From contig NZ_DLHQ01000042.1 of NCBI RefSeq assembly GCF_002483305.1, forward strand, positions 1-38,876: a stretch of DNA of 38,876 nucleotides, written 5' to 3'. The position numbers and the translations under genes were made by a program. Within the stretch, counting starts at the first letter, position 1. Every line of letters starts with the position of its first letter. This DNA comes from Brevundimonas sp. UBA7664 (lineage in GTDB: Bacteria > Pseudomonadota > Alphaproteobacteria > Caulobacterales > Caulobacteraceae). Below the pieces are notes generated by a model, which saw nothing but the letters and a program-made list of their open reading frames with translations, was not told the origin of the DNA and made no database searches. Shown in pieces: positions 9,019 to 16,389 of the stretch.

Positions 9019-9033
9019 TTAAGGGCGGTTTAA
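9019..9033 (-). promoter_or_regulatory. CtrA-type binding box (TTAA-N7-TTAA) upstream of ccrM
   Basis: The bases match the full CtrA consensus TTAA-N7-TTAA exactly, with GGGCGGT as the spacer on the + strand. The box is centred about 58 bases from the ccrM ATG, where it could overlap the -35 region of a CtrA-activated promoter as in Caulobacter. It could also influence the divergent ppdK promoter. I did not notice a second full match elsewhere in the window. Confidence 0.75.
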
Positions 9034-9045
9034 GCGGCTTGTCGT

Positions 9046-9073
9046 TCTCCCTCCCCCGAAGTGGGGAGGGAGA
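9046..9073. repeat. Perfect 11-bp inverted repeat between divergent ccrM and ppdK
   Basis: Arms TCTCCCTCCCC and GGGGAGGGAGA pair perfectly around the six-base loop CGAAGT. The gap lies between two divergent starts, so this cannot be an ordinary terminator for either neighbour. It looks like a REP-type intergenic palindrome or a protein-binding site. No run of T follows on either strand. Confidence 0.7.
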
Positions 9074-9172
9074 TCCTTACACCCCCTCACGCTTTGTTAC
9101 GGCCCCGGCCTCGCCTTCGCGGGCGCAGCACGTTAGTCAGGCCGGATACGACCAGGGCTCAAGGACTGCGCG

Positions 9173-11863
9173 ATGACTCAGTGGGTGTACGGCTTCGGCG
9201 GAGGCTCCGCCGACGGCGATGCGTCGATGAAGAACCTGCTCGGCGGCAAGGGCGCGAACCTGGCCGAGATGTCCTCGCTCGGCCTGCCGGTGCCCCCCGG
9301 CTTCACCATCACCACCGAGGCCTGCGTCCACTACTATTCCAATGGCCAGACCTATCCGGACGCGCTGGCGGCACAGGTCGCGGCCGGCCTCAAGAAGGTC
9401 GAACAGGTCGTCGGCAAGACCTTCGGCGACGCGAAGAACCCGCTGCTGGTCTCGGTGCGCTCGGGCGCCCGCGCCTCCATGCCCGGCATGATGGACACCG
9501 TCCTCAACCTCGGCCTCAACGACGAGACGGTCGAGGGCCTGGCCGCCCTGTCCGGCGACCGGCGCTTCGCCTTCGACAGCTACCGCCGCTTCATCACCAT
9601 GTATTCCAGCGTCGTCCTCGGCCTGTCGCACGACGATTTCGAGGAGGTGCTGGACGACCACAAGGACCGTCTCGGCGTCACCATCGACACCGACCTGACC
9701 GCGAAGGACTGGGAAAAGGTCGTCGCCGACTACAAGGCCGTGGTCGAGGACCGGCTGGGCCAGCCCTTCCCGCAGGACCCCCATGACCAGCTGTGGGGCG
9801 CCGTCTCGGCCGTCTTCGCCAGCTGGATGAACGACCGGGCGAAATTCTATCGCCGCATGCACGACATCCCCGAGAGCTGGGGCACGGCGGTCAATGTCCA
9901 GTCCATGGTCTTCGGCAATATGGGCGAGACCTCGGCCACCGGCGTCGCCTTCACCCGCAACCCGTCGACGGGCGAGGCCAAACTCTACGGCGAATTCCTG
10001 ATCAACGCCCAGGGCGAGGACGTCGTCGCCGGCATCCGCACGCCCCAGTCGCTGACGAAGGCGGGCAGGGAAGAGATGGGCGAGACCGCCCCCTCGATGG
10101 AAGAGGCCATGCCGGTCGTCTTCGCCGAATTCGTCGACGTCGTCGGCCGGCTGGAGAGCCACTACCGCGACATGCAGGACATCGAGTTCACGGTCGAACA
10201 GGGCCGCCTCTGGATGCTGCAGACCCGCAACGGCAAGCGCACGGCCAAGTCGGCGCTGAAGATCGCCGTCGACCTCGCCGCCGAGGGTGTGATTTCGGAA
10301 GAAGAGGCCGTGTCGCGCGTCGAGCCCTCGGCGCTCGACCAGCTGCTGCATCCGACCCTCGACCCGAAGGCCAGCCGCACCGTGGTCGCCGCCGGCCTGC
10401 CGGCCTCGCCCGGCGCCGCCACCGGCAAGATCGTCTTCGACGCCGACGAGGCCGAGCGGATGAGCCAGCTGGGCGACGCCGTCATCCTGGTGCGCGAGGA
10501 GACCTCGCCCGAGGACATCCACGGCATGCACGCGGCGCGCGGCATCGTCACCGCCCGGGGCGGCATGACCAGCCACGCCGCCGTCGTCGCCCGCGGCATG
10601 GGTCGCCCCTGCGTCTGCGGCATCAATGAGCTGTCGATCGACGACAAGGCCGGGACCTTCACCGCCCGCGGCCGGACGTTCCGGGCCGGCGAGGTCATCA
10701 CCATCGACGGCTCGAAGGGCGAGGTTCTCGACGGCGCCGTGGCCATGATCGAGCCCGAGCTGACCGGCGACTTCCAGACCCTGATGGCCTGGGCCGACAA
10801 GGTCCGCCGGCTGAAGGTCCGCGCCAATGCCGAGACGCCACTGGACGCCAAGACGGCGCGCGGCTTCGGCGCCGAGGGCATCGGTCTGTGCCGCACCGAG
10901 CACATGTTCTTCGACGACGCCCGCATCGCTGCCGTGCGCGAGATGATCCTGGCCGACGACGAGGCCGGCCGCCGCGCCGCCTTGGCCAAGATCGCGCCGT
11001 TCCAGAAGGCCGACTTCGTCGAGCTGTTCACCATCATGGCCGGCCTGCCGGTGACGGTGCGCCTGCTCGACCCGCCGCTGCACGAGTTCATTCCCCACAC
11101 CGACGCCGAGATCGACGCGCTGGCGGTCACGCAAGGCCTCGACGCCGCCAAGCTGAAGCGCCGGGCGAAGGAGCTGCACGAGACCAACCCCATGCTCGGT
11201 CACCGCGGCTGCCGCCTCGGCGTCGCCTATCCCGAGATCTATGAGATGCAGGTCCGCGCCATCCTCGAGGCGGCGCTCGAAGTGAAGAAGACGGCGGCGC
11301 AGGCTCCCATCCCCGAGATCATGCACCCGCTGGTCGCCCTCGGGCTGGAGATGAAATACCTGCGCGAGCTGACCGACCGCACCGCCGAGGCCGTCTTCGC
11401 CGAGGCCGGCGACCGGGTCGAATACCTCGTCGGGACCATGATCGAACTGCCCCGCGCCGCCCTGCGCGCCGCCGACCTGGCCGAATACGCCGAGTTCTTC
11501 TCCTTCGGCACCAACGACCTGACCCAGACCACCTTCGGCATCAGCCGCGACGATTCCGGCCGCTTCCTGCAGGCCTATATGGACAAAGGCATCTTCGAGA
11601 CCGATCCCTTCGTCCGCCTCGACCAGGACGGCGTCGGCGACCTGATCCGCATCGCCGCCGAGCGGGGCGGGACGGCCCGGCCCGGCATCAAGATGGGCAT
11701 CTGCGGCGAGCATGGCGGCGACCCCTCCTCGATCGCCTTCTGCGAGGACGTCGGCCTCGACTACGTCAGCTGCTCGCCCTATCGGGTGCCGATCGCCCGG
11801 CTCGCCGCGGCCCAGGCCGCGCTGCACGCCCGCGCCGGGACGGAGCGCGAAAAGGACCGGTGA
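9173..11863 (+). CDS. ppdK: Pyruvate, phosphate dikinase
   Basis: This 896-residue enzyme interconverts ATP + pyruvate + phosphate with AMP + phosphoenolpyruvate + pyrophosphate, linking glycolysis and gluconeogenesis. The N-terminal ATP-grasp domain begins with YGFGGG and LLGGKGANLAEM and includes SVRSGARASMPGMMDT. The swivelling phosphohistidine domain has GGMTSHAAVVARGMG with His468. The C-terminal PEP/pyruvate TIM barrel ends with MGICGEHGGDP and catalytic Cys844. Length and residue positions agree with bacterial PPDKs. AAGGA lies shortly before the ATG. Its stop overlaps the start of the small membrane gene that follows. A long antisense open frame across it is a composition artefact. 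Confidence 0.97.
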   Translation: MTQWVYGFGGGSADGDASMKNLLGGKGANLAEMSSLGLPVPPGFTITTEACVHYYSNGQTYPDALAAQVAAGLKKVEQVVGKTFGDAKNPLLVSVRSGARASMPGMMDTVLNLGLNDETVEGLAALSGDRRFAFDSYRRFITMYSSVVLGLSHDDFEEVLDDHKDRLGVTIDTDLTAKDWEKVVADYKAVVEDRLGQPFPQDPHDQLWGAVSAVFASWMNDRAKFYRRMHDIPESWGTAVNVQSMVFGNMGETSATGVAFTRNPSTGEAKLYGEFLINAQGEDVVAGIRTPQSLTKAGREEMGETAPSMEEAMPVVFAEFVDVVGRLESHYRDMQDIEFTVEQGRLWMLQTRNGKRTAKSALKIAVDLAAEGVISEEEAVSRVEPSALDQLLHPTLDPKASRTVVAAGLPASPGAATGKIVFDADEAERMSQLGDAVILVREETSPEDIHGMHAARGIVTARGGMTSHAAVVARGMGRPCVCGINELSIDDKAGTFTARGRTFRAGEVITIDGSKGEVLDGAVAMIEPELTGDFQTLMAWADKVRRLKVRANAETPLDAKTARGFGAEGIGLCRTEHMFFDDARIAAVREMILADDEAGRRAALAKIAPFQKADFVELFTIMAGLPVTVRLLDPPLHEFIPHTDAEIDALAVTQGLDAAKLKRRAKELHETNPMLGHRGCRLGVAYPEIYEMQVRAILEAALEVKKTAAQAPIPEIMHPLVALGLEMKYLRELTDRTAEAVFAEAGDRVEYLVGTMIELPRAALRAADLAEYAEFFSFGTNDLTQTTFGISRDDSGRFLQAYMDKGIFETDPFVRLDQDGVGDLIRIAAERGGTARPGIKMGICGEHGGDPSSIAFCEDVGLDYVSCSPYRVPIARLAAAQAALHARAGTEREKDR

Positions 11864-12153
11864 TGTCATGGCGAGCCTTGAACATCTGGATCGTTCGGTT
11901 CGCCCTGCTGTTGACTGCCTTCATGGCTCCGGGTCTGACATTCTGGCTCCGATCAGCCCGGACGGGGAATGCTGAGCAGGCGATTGACGGCATATGGCCG
12001 GGCTTCGTCATCACGATCATTCTGCTGGCAGGGTTCTCGCTGACCTTCCGGACAACGCCGACAGGCCGCTTGGGCTATGTTGGCTTGGCAACGGTAATCG
12101 TGGTGCTCGGCTGGTTGGGCCTCACCGTCTTGCCAATATTTGGCCCGCATTAG
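11863..12153 (+). CDS. Small integral membrane protein coupled to ppdK
   Basis: This is an unrecognised 96-residue protein with about three hydrophobic segments: IWIVRFALLLTAFMAPGLTF (near residues 8-28), FVITIILLAGFSLTF (about 48-63) and VGLATVIVVLGWLGLTVL (about 73-90). Its ATG shares the A of the ppdK TGA (TGATG), and a GTG one codon earlier is also in frame, so translation is probably coupled to ppdK. Base composition is slightly lower in GC than its neighbours. I do not recognise a family; the coupling does not by itself show a link to pyruvate metabolism. Confidence 0.65.
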   Translation: MSWRALNIWIVRFALLLTAFMAPGLTFWLRSARTGNAEQAIDGIWPGFVITIILLAGFSLTFRTTPTGRLGYVGLATVIVVLGWLGLTVLPIFGPH

Positions 12154-12297
12154 TGTAACGCCGTCTGTGCTTCACGTCCCACAGTCGTTGGTATGTATCC
12201 GGGCGCCACTGGAACGCCACCTTCGACCACCCATTTGTGTCCTCGCTGGATGGGGCTGGCAGCCGACGGTTGCCACATCTAGAGGATACAAGAAATA

Positions 12298-12828
12298 ATG
12301 CGTAACATTCTTCTCGCCACCGCCGCTCTTACTCTGATCGCGGCGCCCGCCATGGCCCAGAGCATTTCCTCCCCGCAGGTCTCGGGCTCGGTCGGCTACA
12401 CGGTTCTGGACGTCGACAACGGCGATCTGGGCGCCATCACCGGCCGCATGACGGCCAAGGTGAACCCCTATTTCGGCGTCGAGGGTGAAGCCTCGTTCGG
12501 CGTCAAGGACAACGACATCGCCGTCGGCGGCCTGAACGGCACGCTCGAGCACGAGTACGACGCCGCCGTCTATGGCGTCGCCAGCCTGCCGCTCAGCCCG
12601 AATTTCGAACTGTTCGGCCGCGTCGGCTACGGCACGACCGAGGTCAAGGCTGACGTCGCCGGCTTCTCCGCGACCGAAGACGGCGAGAGCGTCAACTACG
12701 GCGTCGGCGCCAACTGGTTCTTCGACGGCCGCAACGGCATCCGCGCCGACATCACGCGCCGTGACTTCACCGGCGACAACGGCGGCGAAGTGGACACCTA
12801 CGGCCTCGGCTACGTCCGCCGCTTCTAG
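12298..12828 (+). CDS. Small outer-membrane beta-barrel protein (copy 1)
   Basis: This 176-residue exported protein has a signal peptide MRNILLATAALTLIAAPAMA followed by Q. Alternating hydrophobic/polar beta strands with Gly-aromatic turns fill the rest, in the style of OmpA/OmpW/Opa-like eight-stranded barrels. It ends in YVRRF, with the terminal Phe used by the BAM complex. The family is the 'outer membrane protein beta-barrel' group; function is unknown. The following gene is a clear paralogue sharing FELFGRVGYGTTE-like strands and an identical C terminus. A strong hairpin follows the stop. Lower-GC sequence upstream (about 140 bases) probably carries its own promoter. Confidence 0.82.
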   Translation: MRNILLATAALTLIAAPAMAQSISSPQVSGSVGYTVLDVDNGDLGAITGRMTAKVNPYFGVEGEASFGVKDNDIAVGGLNGTLEHEYDAAVYGVASLPLSPNFELFGRVGYGTTEVKADVAGFSATEDGESVNYGVGANWFFDGRNGIRADITRRDFTGDNGGEVDTYGLGYVRRF

Positions 12829-12840
12829 GTGATGTGGGAA

Positions 12841-12868
12841 GGGCCCGCTGTCGAAGGACGGCGGGCCC
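12841..12868 (+). terminator. Hairpin after barrel gene 1, probable terminator
   Basis: GGGCCCGC pairs perfectly with GCGGGCCC, and the inner bases extend the stem to 12 pairs (one G-T) around a GAAG loop. It begins 12 bases after the stop codon. There is no T-run after it, so it may terminate weakly or protect the mRNA end. Confidence 0.6.
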
Positions 12869-13008
12869 AACCGCAAGCTGTGCCATTCGCGATACACCTT
12901 TACCGATAACGCTCAAACAAGCGCTACCGCAGACGTCAACCTGTCGATTTTCAACAGGAAACCGCCGATAGACCCCCCGCTGTCAGTTCGACAGATATGG
13001 GAGTTCCT

Positions 13009-13530
13009 ATGCGCCTTCTCGTTATCGCGGCCGTCGCCGCCTCCGCCGTCGCCCTGCCGGCCGCGGCCCAGACCATGTCCAAGCCGGAGTTCTCGGTCTC
13101 GGGCGGTTACGCCCGCTACGTTGACGGCAGCGACGAATGGGACGGCCATTCGGTCACCGGCCGCGCGACCGCGCGCTTCAACCGCTATTTCGGCGTTGAA
13201 GCCGACCTCGCCGTCGGCATCGGCTCCTCCGAGATTCTGGGCGTCGACGTTTCGATGAACCACAACATCGCCGGCTATGCGGTCGCCTACCTGCCGCTGT
13301 CCGAGAACGCCGACCTGTTCGCCCGCGTCGGCTACGGCACGACCGAGTTCGACCTGGAGTTCGGCGGCACGACCGTCACGGACAATTTCGACGGCGCCAC
13401 CATGGGCATCGGCGGCCAGTATTTCTTCGACGCCAACAACGGCGTCCGCATGGACGTGACCCGTCACGAGTATGACGAACTGGACGGCGGCCTCGATTCC
13501 GTCGCCTTCACCTACGTCCGCCGCTTCTAG
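13009..13530 (+). CDS. Small outer-membrane beta-barrel protein (copy 2)
   Basis: This 173-residue paralogue of the preceding barrel has signal peptide MRLLVIAAVAASAVALPAAA before Q. It shares with copy 1 the strands RYFGVEADLAVGIG, ADLFARVGYGTTE, YFFDANNGVRMDVTRHE and the C-terminal YVRRF. I start at the second ATG because the first one overlaps GGGAG, which is its ribosome-binding site five bases upstream. It is separated from copy 1 by a hairpin and about 140 bases, so it may have its own promoter. A strong terminator follows. Function within the outer membrane is unknown. Confidence 0.83.
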   Translation: MRLLVIAAVAASAVALPAAAQTMSKPEFSVSGGYARYVDGSDEWDGHSVTGRATARFNRYFGVEADLAVGIGSSEILGVDVSMNHNIAGYAVAYLPLSENADLFARVGYGTTEFDLEFGGTTVTDNFDGATMGIGGQYFFDANNGVRMDVTRHEYDELDGGLDSVAFTYVRRF

Positions 13531-13549
13531 AACCCTGTCCTGAACGACG

Positions 13550-13581
13550 AAGGCGCGCATCCCCACGGATGCGCGCCTTTT
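13550..13581. terminator. Rho-independent terminator after barrel gene 2
   Basis: A perfect 13-bp stem (AAGGCGCGCATCC with GGATGCGCGCCTT) closes on a CCAC loop and is followed by TTTT. It lies 20 bases after the barrel stop. The same palindrome lies beyond the 3' end of the converging small gene, so it may serve both directions. Confidence 0.88.
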
Positions 13582-13603
13582 CGTTGGCCGGTGGTCGGGT
13601 CAG

Positions 13604-13867
13604 TCAGGCGACGCCGGGTTGCAGCGCCCAGCGCATCGAGCCTTCGCCGAACGGCTTGAAGAACAGGTCGCGATATCTGTCGAACACCTCGACGATCTTG
13701 TTGGCCAGATCCTGGGCGATGGTCTCGCCGCGCTGTCGCTTGAGGGCGCAGACGCACTGGACCACATCGCGCTGGTGGGCCGAGCCCCCCATGCTCTTCA
13801 GCACCGCGGCGATATCCTGCGCCAGCGGATCGATCTGCGCTCCCCATGGAGTGGTGTTCTGAGCCAT
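13604..13867 (-). CDS. Conserved-looking small protein, unknown function
   Basis: This 87-residue protein begins MAQNTTPWGAQIDPLAQDIA and has no signal peptide or membrane segment. It appears all-helical, with a patch AHQRDVVQCVCALKRQRG resembling a short winged-helix or DNA-contact helix and later FDRYRDLFFKPFGEGS. I do not recognise the family. The ATG is preceded by AGGGGG at good spacing, which decides it over a start 14 codons upstream. It converges on the terminator shared with the barrel gene. It could be a small regulator, but nothing proves it. Confidence 0.6.
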   Translation of the reverse strand: MAQNTTPWGAQIDPLAQDIAAVLKSMGGSAHQRDVVQCVCALKRQRGETIAQDLANKIVEVFDRYRDLFFKPFGEGSMRWALQPGVA

Positions 13868-13996
13868 TCGGGACACCCCCTGTTCTCGACACTGGCGAAC
13901 CGGTCGCAAAATCCTGCCGCGGATGCAAGCTTGACCGCGAATTCGTGATCAGGGGGAAAGTATGGAGCCGCGGCGGCCGAACAGCGTTCATGACAA

Positions 13997-14512
13997 ATGA
14001 CAGTAAAACGCCTCGCCTTCCTGTCCGTCCTCGCGCTCGCGGGCTGCGGACCGTCCGAGACCAATCCGCCGACCCAGCCCGCCGCGCCCATCGACACGCC
14101 GGAGGCCGAGGCTCCGCCGGCGACGCCGCCGCCTGGCGTCGGCTCGATCATGCCGGGCTCGGGACCGCAGACCTTCGTCGGTCGCTGGGCCGCCAACGCG
14201 GCGTGGTGCGCCAATACCCAGGGCGCCGAGCGGGCGATCGAGATCAGCACCACCCGGTTCGAGGGCTATGAGAACAGCTGCGGCATCCAGTCGATCCGCC
14301 AGGTGTCCGACGGCTACCAGGCGTCGCTGGTCTGCGCGGCCGAGGGGCAGACCTCGAACGAGCAGGTGCGGATGGCGGTGCACGGCGACGCCATGCGCCT
14401 GACCTGGCTGAACCGGAACAATGCGGTGGTCACCCTGGCGCGGTGCCCCGCGCCGCCGGAGACCGCGCCGCCGGAGACCGCGCCGCCCGAGGCCGCGCCG
14501 CCGCCTAGTTGA
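13997..14512 (+). CDS. Lipoprotein with Pro/Ala/Glu repeats, unknown function
   Basis: This 171-residue protein has a lipoprotein signal MTVKRLAFLSVLALAGC with the lipid-bearing Cys17. A Pro-rich spacer (about residues 22-55) is followed by a compact domain beginning TFVGRWAANAAWC, with four Cys (70, 95, 112 and 150 approximately) that may form disulfides. The domain resembles small 'GRWA..WC' secreted domains found in Caulobacterales, but I cannot name it. The C-terminal tail is PPETAPPETAPPEAAPP, encoded by three 15-base tandem units. Its last eight bases overlap the end of the converging ychF gene. Confidence 0.7.
   Translation: MTVKRLAFLSVLALAGCGPSETNPPTQPAAPIDTPEAEAPPATPPPGVGSIMPGSGPQTFVGRWAANAAWCANTQGAERAIEISTTRFEGYENSCGIQSIRQVSDGYQASLVCAAEGQTSNEQVRMAVHGDAMRLTWLNRNNAVVTLARCPAPPETAPPETAPPEAAPPPS
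14451..14495 (+). repeat. Three 15-base tandem repeats encoding the PPETA tail
   Basis: Units of CGCCGCCGGAGACCG occur twice exactly and once with three changes. They encode the repeated Pro-Pro-Glu-Thr-Ala end of the lipoprotein. Copy number may vary between strains by slippage. Confidence 0.75.
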
Positions 14513-15599
14513 ACAGGAAGTTCATCACATCGCCGTCGCGGACGATGTAGGCCTTCCCCTCGGCCTTCATCTTGCCCGCCTCCTTCGCGCCCGCCTCGCC
14601 CTTGAGGGCGACGAAGTCGTCGAAGGCGATGGTTTCGGCGCGGATGAAGCCCTTTTCGAAATCGGTGTGGATCACGCCCGCCGCCTGCGGCGCGGTGGCC
14701 CCGATCGGAATCGTCCAGGCGCGCGCCTCTTTCGGGCCGACGGTGAAATAGGACTGCAGGCCCAGCAGGGCGTAGGCCTCGCGGATCAGCCGGTTCAGGC
14801 CCGGCTCGGCCAGGCCGAGGCTCTCGAGGAATTCCGCCTGTTCGGCCTCGTCCAGCACGGCCAGTTCGGAATCGATCTTGGCCGAGATGACCACGGCCTT
14901 GGCGTTGTCCCGGGCGGCGCGGGCGGCGACCTGATCGGACAGTTCGTTGCCCTTGTCGGCCGAGTTCTCGTCGACGTTCGACACATACAGCGCCGGCAGC
15001 GAGGTCAGCAGCTGCAGCATGTGCCAGGCCTTCTGGTCTTCCTTGTCGACCTGGACGACGCGGGCCGGCTTGCCGGCGCGCAGGGGCGTCAGGGCAATGT
15101 TGATCAGCCGCAGGGTGGTCTGGGCCTCCTTGTCGCCGCCCTTGGCCTTCTTCTCGACGTTGACCACCCGCTTCTCGAGGCTTTCGAGGTCGGCCAGCAT
15201 CAGCTCGGTCTCGATGATGTCGAGGTCCGAGATCGGGTCGATGCGGTTCTCGACATGGGTGATGTCGTCGTCGACGAAACAGCGGGCCACGAAGGCCACG
15301 GCGTCGCAGTCGCGGATGTTGGCCAGGAACTGGTTGCCCAGGCCCTCGCCCTTGGACGCGCCGCGCACCAGGCCGGCGATGTCGACGAAGGTGATCCGCG
15401 AGGGGATGATTTCCTTCGACCCGGCGATCGCCGCCAGCACATCGAGCCGCGGCTCGGGCACGGCCACATCGCCGGTGTTCGGCTCGATGGTGCAGAACGG
15501 ATAGTTGGCGGCCTGGGCCGCCGCCGTCTTCGTCAGGGCGTTGAACAGGGTGGACTTGCCGACGTTGGGCAGGCCGACGATCGCGACTTTGAGAGCCAT
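14505..15599 (-). CDS. ychF: Redox-regulated ATPase YchF (Obg-like)
   Basis: This 364-residue P-loop protein of the Obg/YchF family binds ATP rather than GTP and associates with ribosomes; it is linked to stress responses. The G1 motif is GLPNVGKSTLFN at residues 8-19. The G3 region is FVDIAGLVRGASKGEGLGN. The G4-like NVDE, in place of NKxD, marks the YchF subfamily. A coiled-coil arm and a C-terminal TGS domain (YFTVGPKEARAW ... DGDVMNFLFN) follow. I use the ATG at MALKVAIVG, 19 codons inside the longest reading. It is often found next to pth; here a copper operon lies between them on the same strand. Confidence 0.96.
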   Translation of the reverse strand: MALKVAIVGLPNVGKSTLFNALTKTAAAQAANYPFCTIEPNTGDVAVPEPRLDVLAAIAGSKEIIPSRITFVDIAGLVRGASKGEGLGNQFLANIRDCDAVAFVARCFVDDDITHVENRIDPISDLDIIETELMLADLESLEKRVVNVEKKAKGGDKEAQTTLRLINIALTPLRAGKPARVVQVDKEDQKAWHMLQLLTSLPALYVSNVDENSADKGNELSDQVAARAARDNAKAVVISAKIDSELAVLDEAEQAEFLESLGLAEPGLNRLIREAYALLGLQSYFTVGPKEARAWTIPIGATAPQAAGVIHTDFEKGFIRAETIAFDDFVALKGEAGAKEAGKMKAEGKAYIVRDGDVMNFLFN

Positions 15600-15735
15600 G
15601 GGCTTGGGCGGTTCCTGAAGCCTCTTCAGCGGTGGGACGTGCGATCCCGTCCGCAAGAGGCGGCGAAGCGGAGTGGTGAGCGCGAGCCTTTAGCGGGTCG
15701 CGCTCCATTTGTCAGGCTCGGGCGTCGCCGATGTT

Positions 15736-16212
15736 TCAGGGCGCGGCGGAGGGGGCGGTTTCCGGAGCAGGGGGCTGCGCCACTCTCGCGGTCACCTCGA
15801 CCGGCGCGGCGGTGGCGAAGGTCAGTTTGAGGGTCACGGCATCGCCCGCGACCAGCGGCTCCCGGACCCCCAGCAGCATCAGGTGGTTGCCCCCCGGTTC
15901 AAGCGCCGTGCCCTGGCCGGCCGGCAGCGGGAGGCCGTCCCGCAGCTCCCGCATGATCATCATATTGCTCTCCATGCGGCTCTCATGGATCTGGACCAGG
16001 TTGGCGGCGGGACTCTCGACCGAGACCAGCCGGTCCGCGCCGCTGGCGGTCAGGGTCATGTAGCAGCCGGTCATCTGGCGGCCCTTCGGCGTCGGCCGGC
16101 ACAGGGCGTCGGCGACCGTCACCGTCGGGTCGCCGGGCCGGGGCGCGGGGTCGCCGGAGCCGCAGGCGGTCAGCAGCAGGAGGCCGGCGAGGGGGAGAAG
16201 GCGGTGTGTCAT
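15736..16212 (-). CDS. PCu(A)C-type periplasmic copper chaperone lipoprotein
   Basis: This 158-residue protein has a lipobox (LLTAC, Cys17) and a PCu(A)C domain at about 30-140. The Cu(I) motif is visible: His76 and nearby Met (IHESRMESNMMIM, Met87), then a GNHLML loop with His110 and Met112. Two extra cysteines, at 38 and 50, could form a disulfide. The family carries copper to cytochrome oxidases or stores it in the periplasm. It is the last gene of a tight minus-strand operon with a TonB-dependent receptor, a 54-aa membrane peptide 12 bases upstream, and a DUF2946 gene. GAAGGGA precedes the ATG. Confidence 0.88.
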   Translation of the reverse strand: MTHRLLPLAGLLLLTACGSGDPAPRPGDPTVTVADALCRPTPKGRQMTGCYMTLTASGADRLVSVESPAANLVQIHESRMESNMMIMRELRDGLPLPAGQGTALEPGGNHLMLLGVREPLVAGDAVTLKLTFATAAPVEVTARVAQPPAPETAPSAAP

Positions 16213-16224
16213 GGTGGTTTCCCT

Positions 16225-16389
16225 TCAGGACGGGACGACGCGGGCGCGGATGAGTCCGACGCCACGGTCAATGAGAAGAGCGGCGACCAGGCTGAGTCCG
16301 GTCAGCGGATAGAGGATGGCCAGCGGCGCCACAATGCACGGGATCGCGGCGCGTGCGCGCGGTCCGGGGGTTTCGACGTTGATCGTCAC
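16225..16389 (-). CDS. 54-residue single-pass membrane peptide in copper operon
   Basis: The GTG start overlaps the TGA of the TonB-receptor gene (GTGA), and the stop is 12 bases from the PCu(A)C ATG, so position alone argues for a real, coupled gene. The peptide has a soluble Arg-containing start and one or two hydrophobic stretches around IVAPLAILYPLTGLSLVAALLIDRGV. The PLTGLSL...LLIDR pattern resembles, from memory, the last membrane segment of PepSY-associated TM proteins that often accompany TonB receptors. It may be a stand-alone module or a remnant. No function can be assigned from sequence alone. Confidence 0.6.
   Translation of the reverse strand: MTINVETPGPRARAAIPCIVAPLAILYPLTGLSLVAALLIDRGVGLIRARVVPS

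Noticed and set aside
9137..11869. 910-codon open frame antisense to ppdK
   Set aside because: It exactly shadows a complete, motif-rich ppdK. Long antisense frames are expected in very GC-rich coding DNA; the product is low-complexity Gly/Ala/Val/Asp/Arg-rich with no domain.
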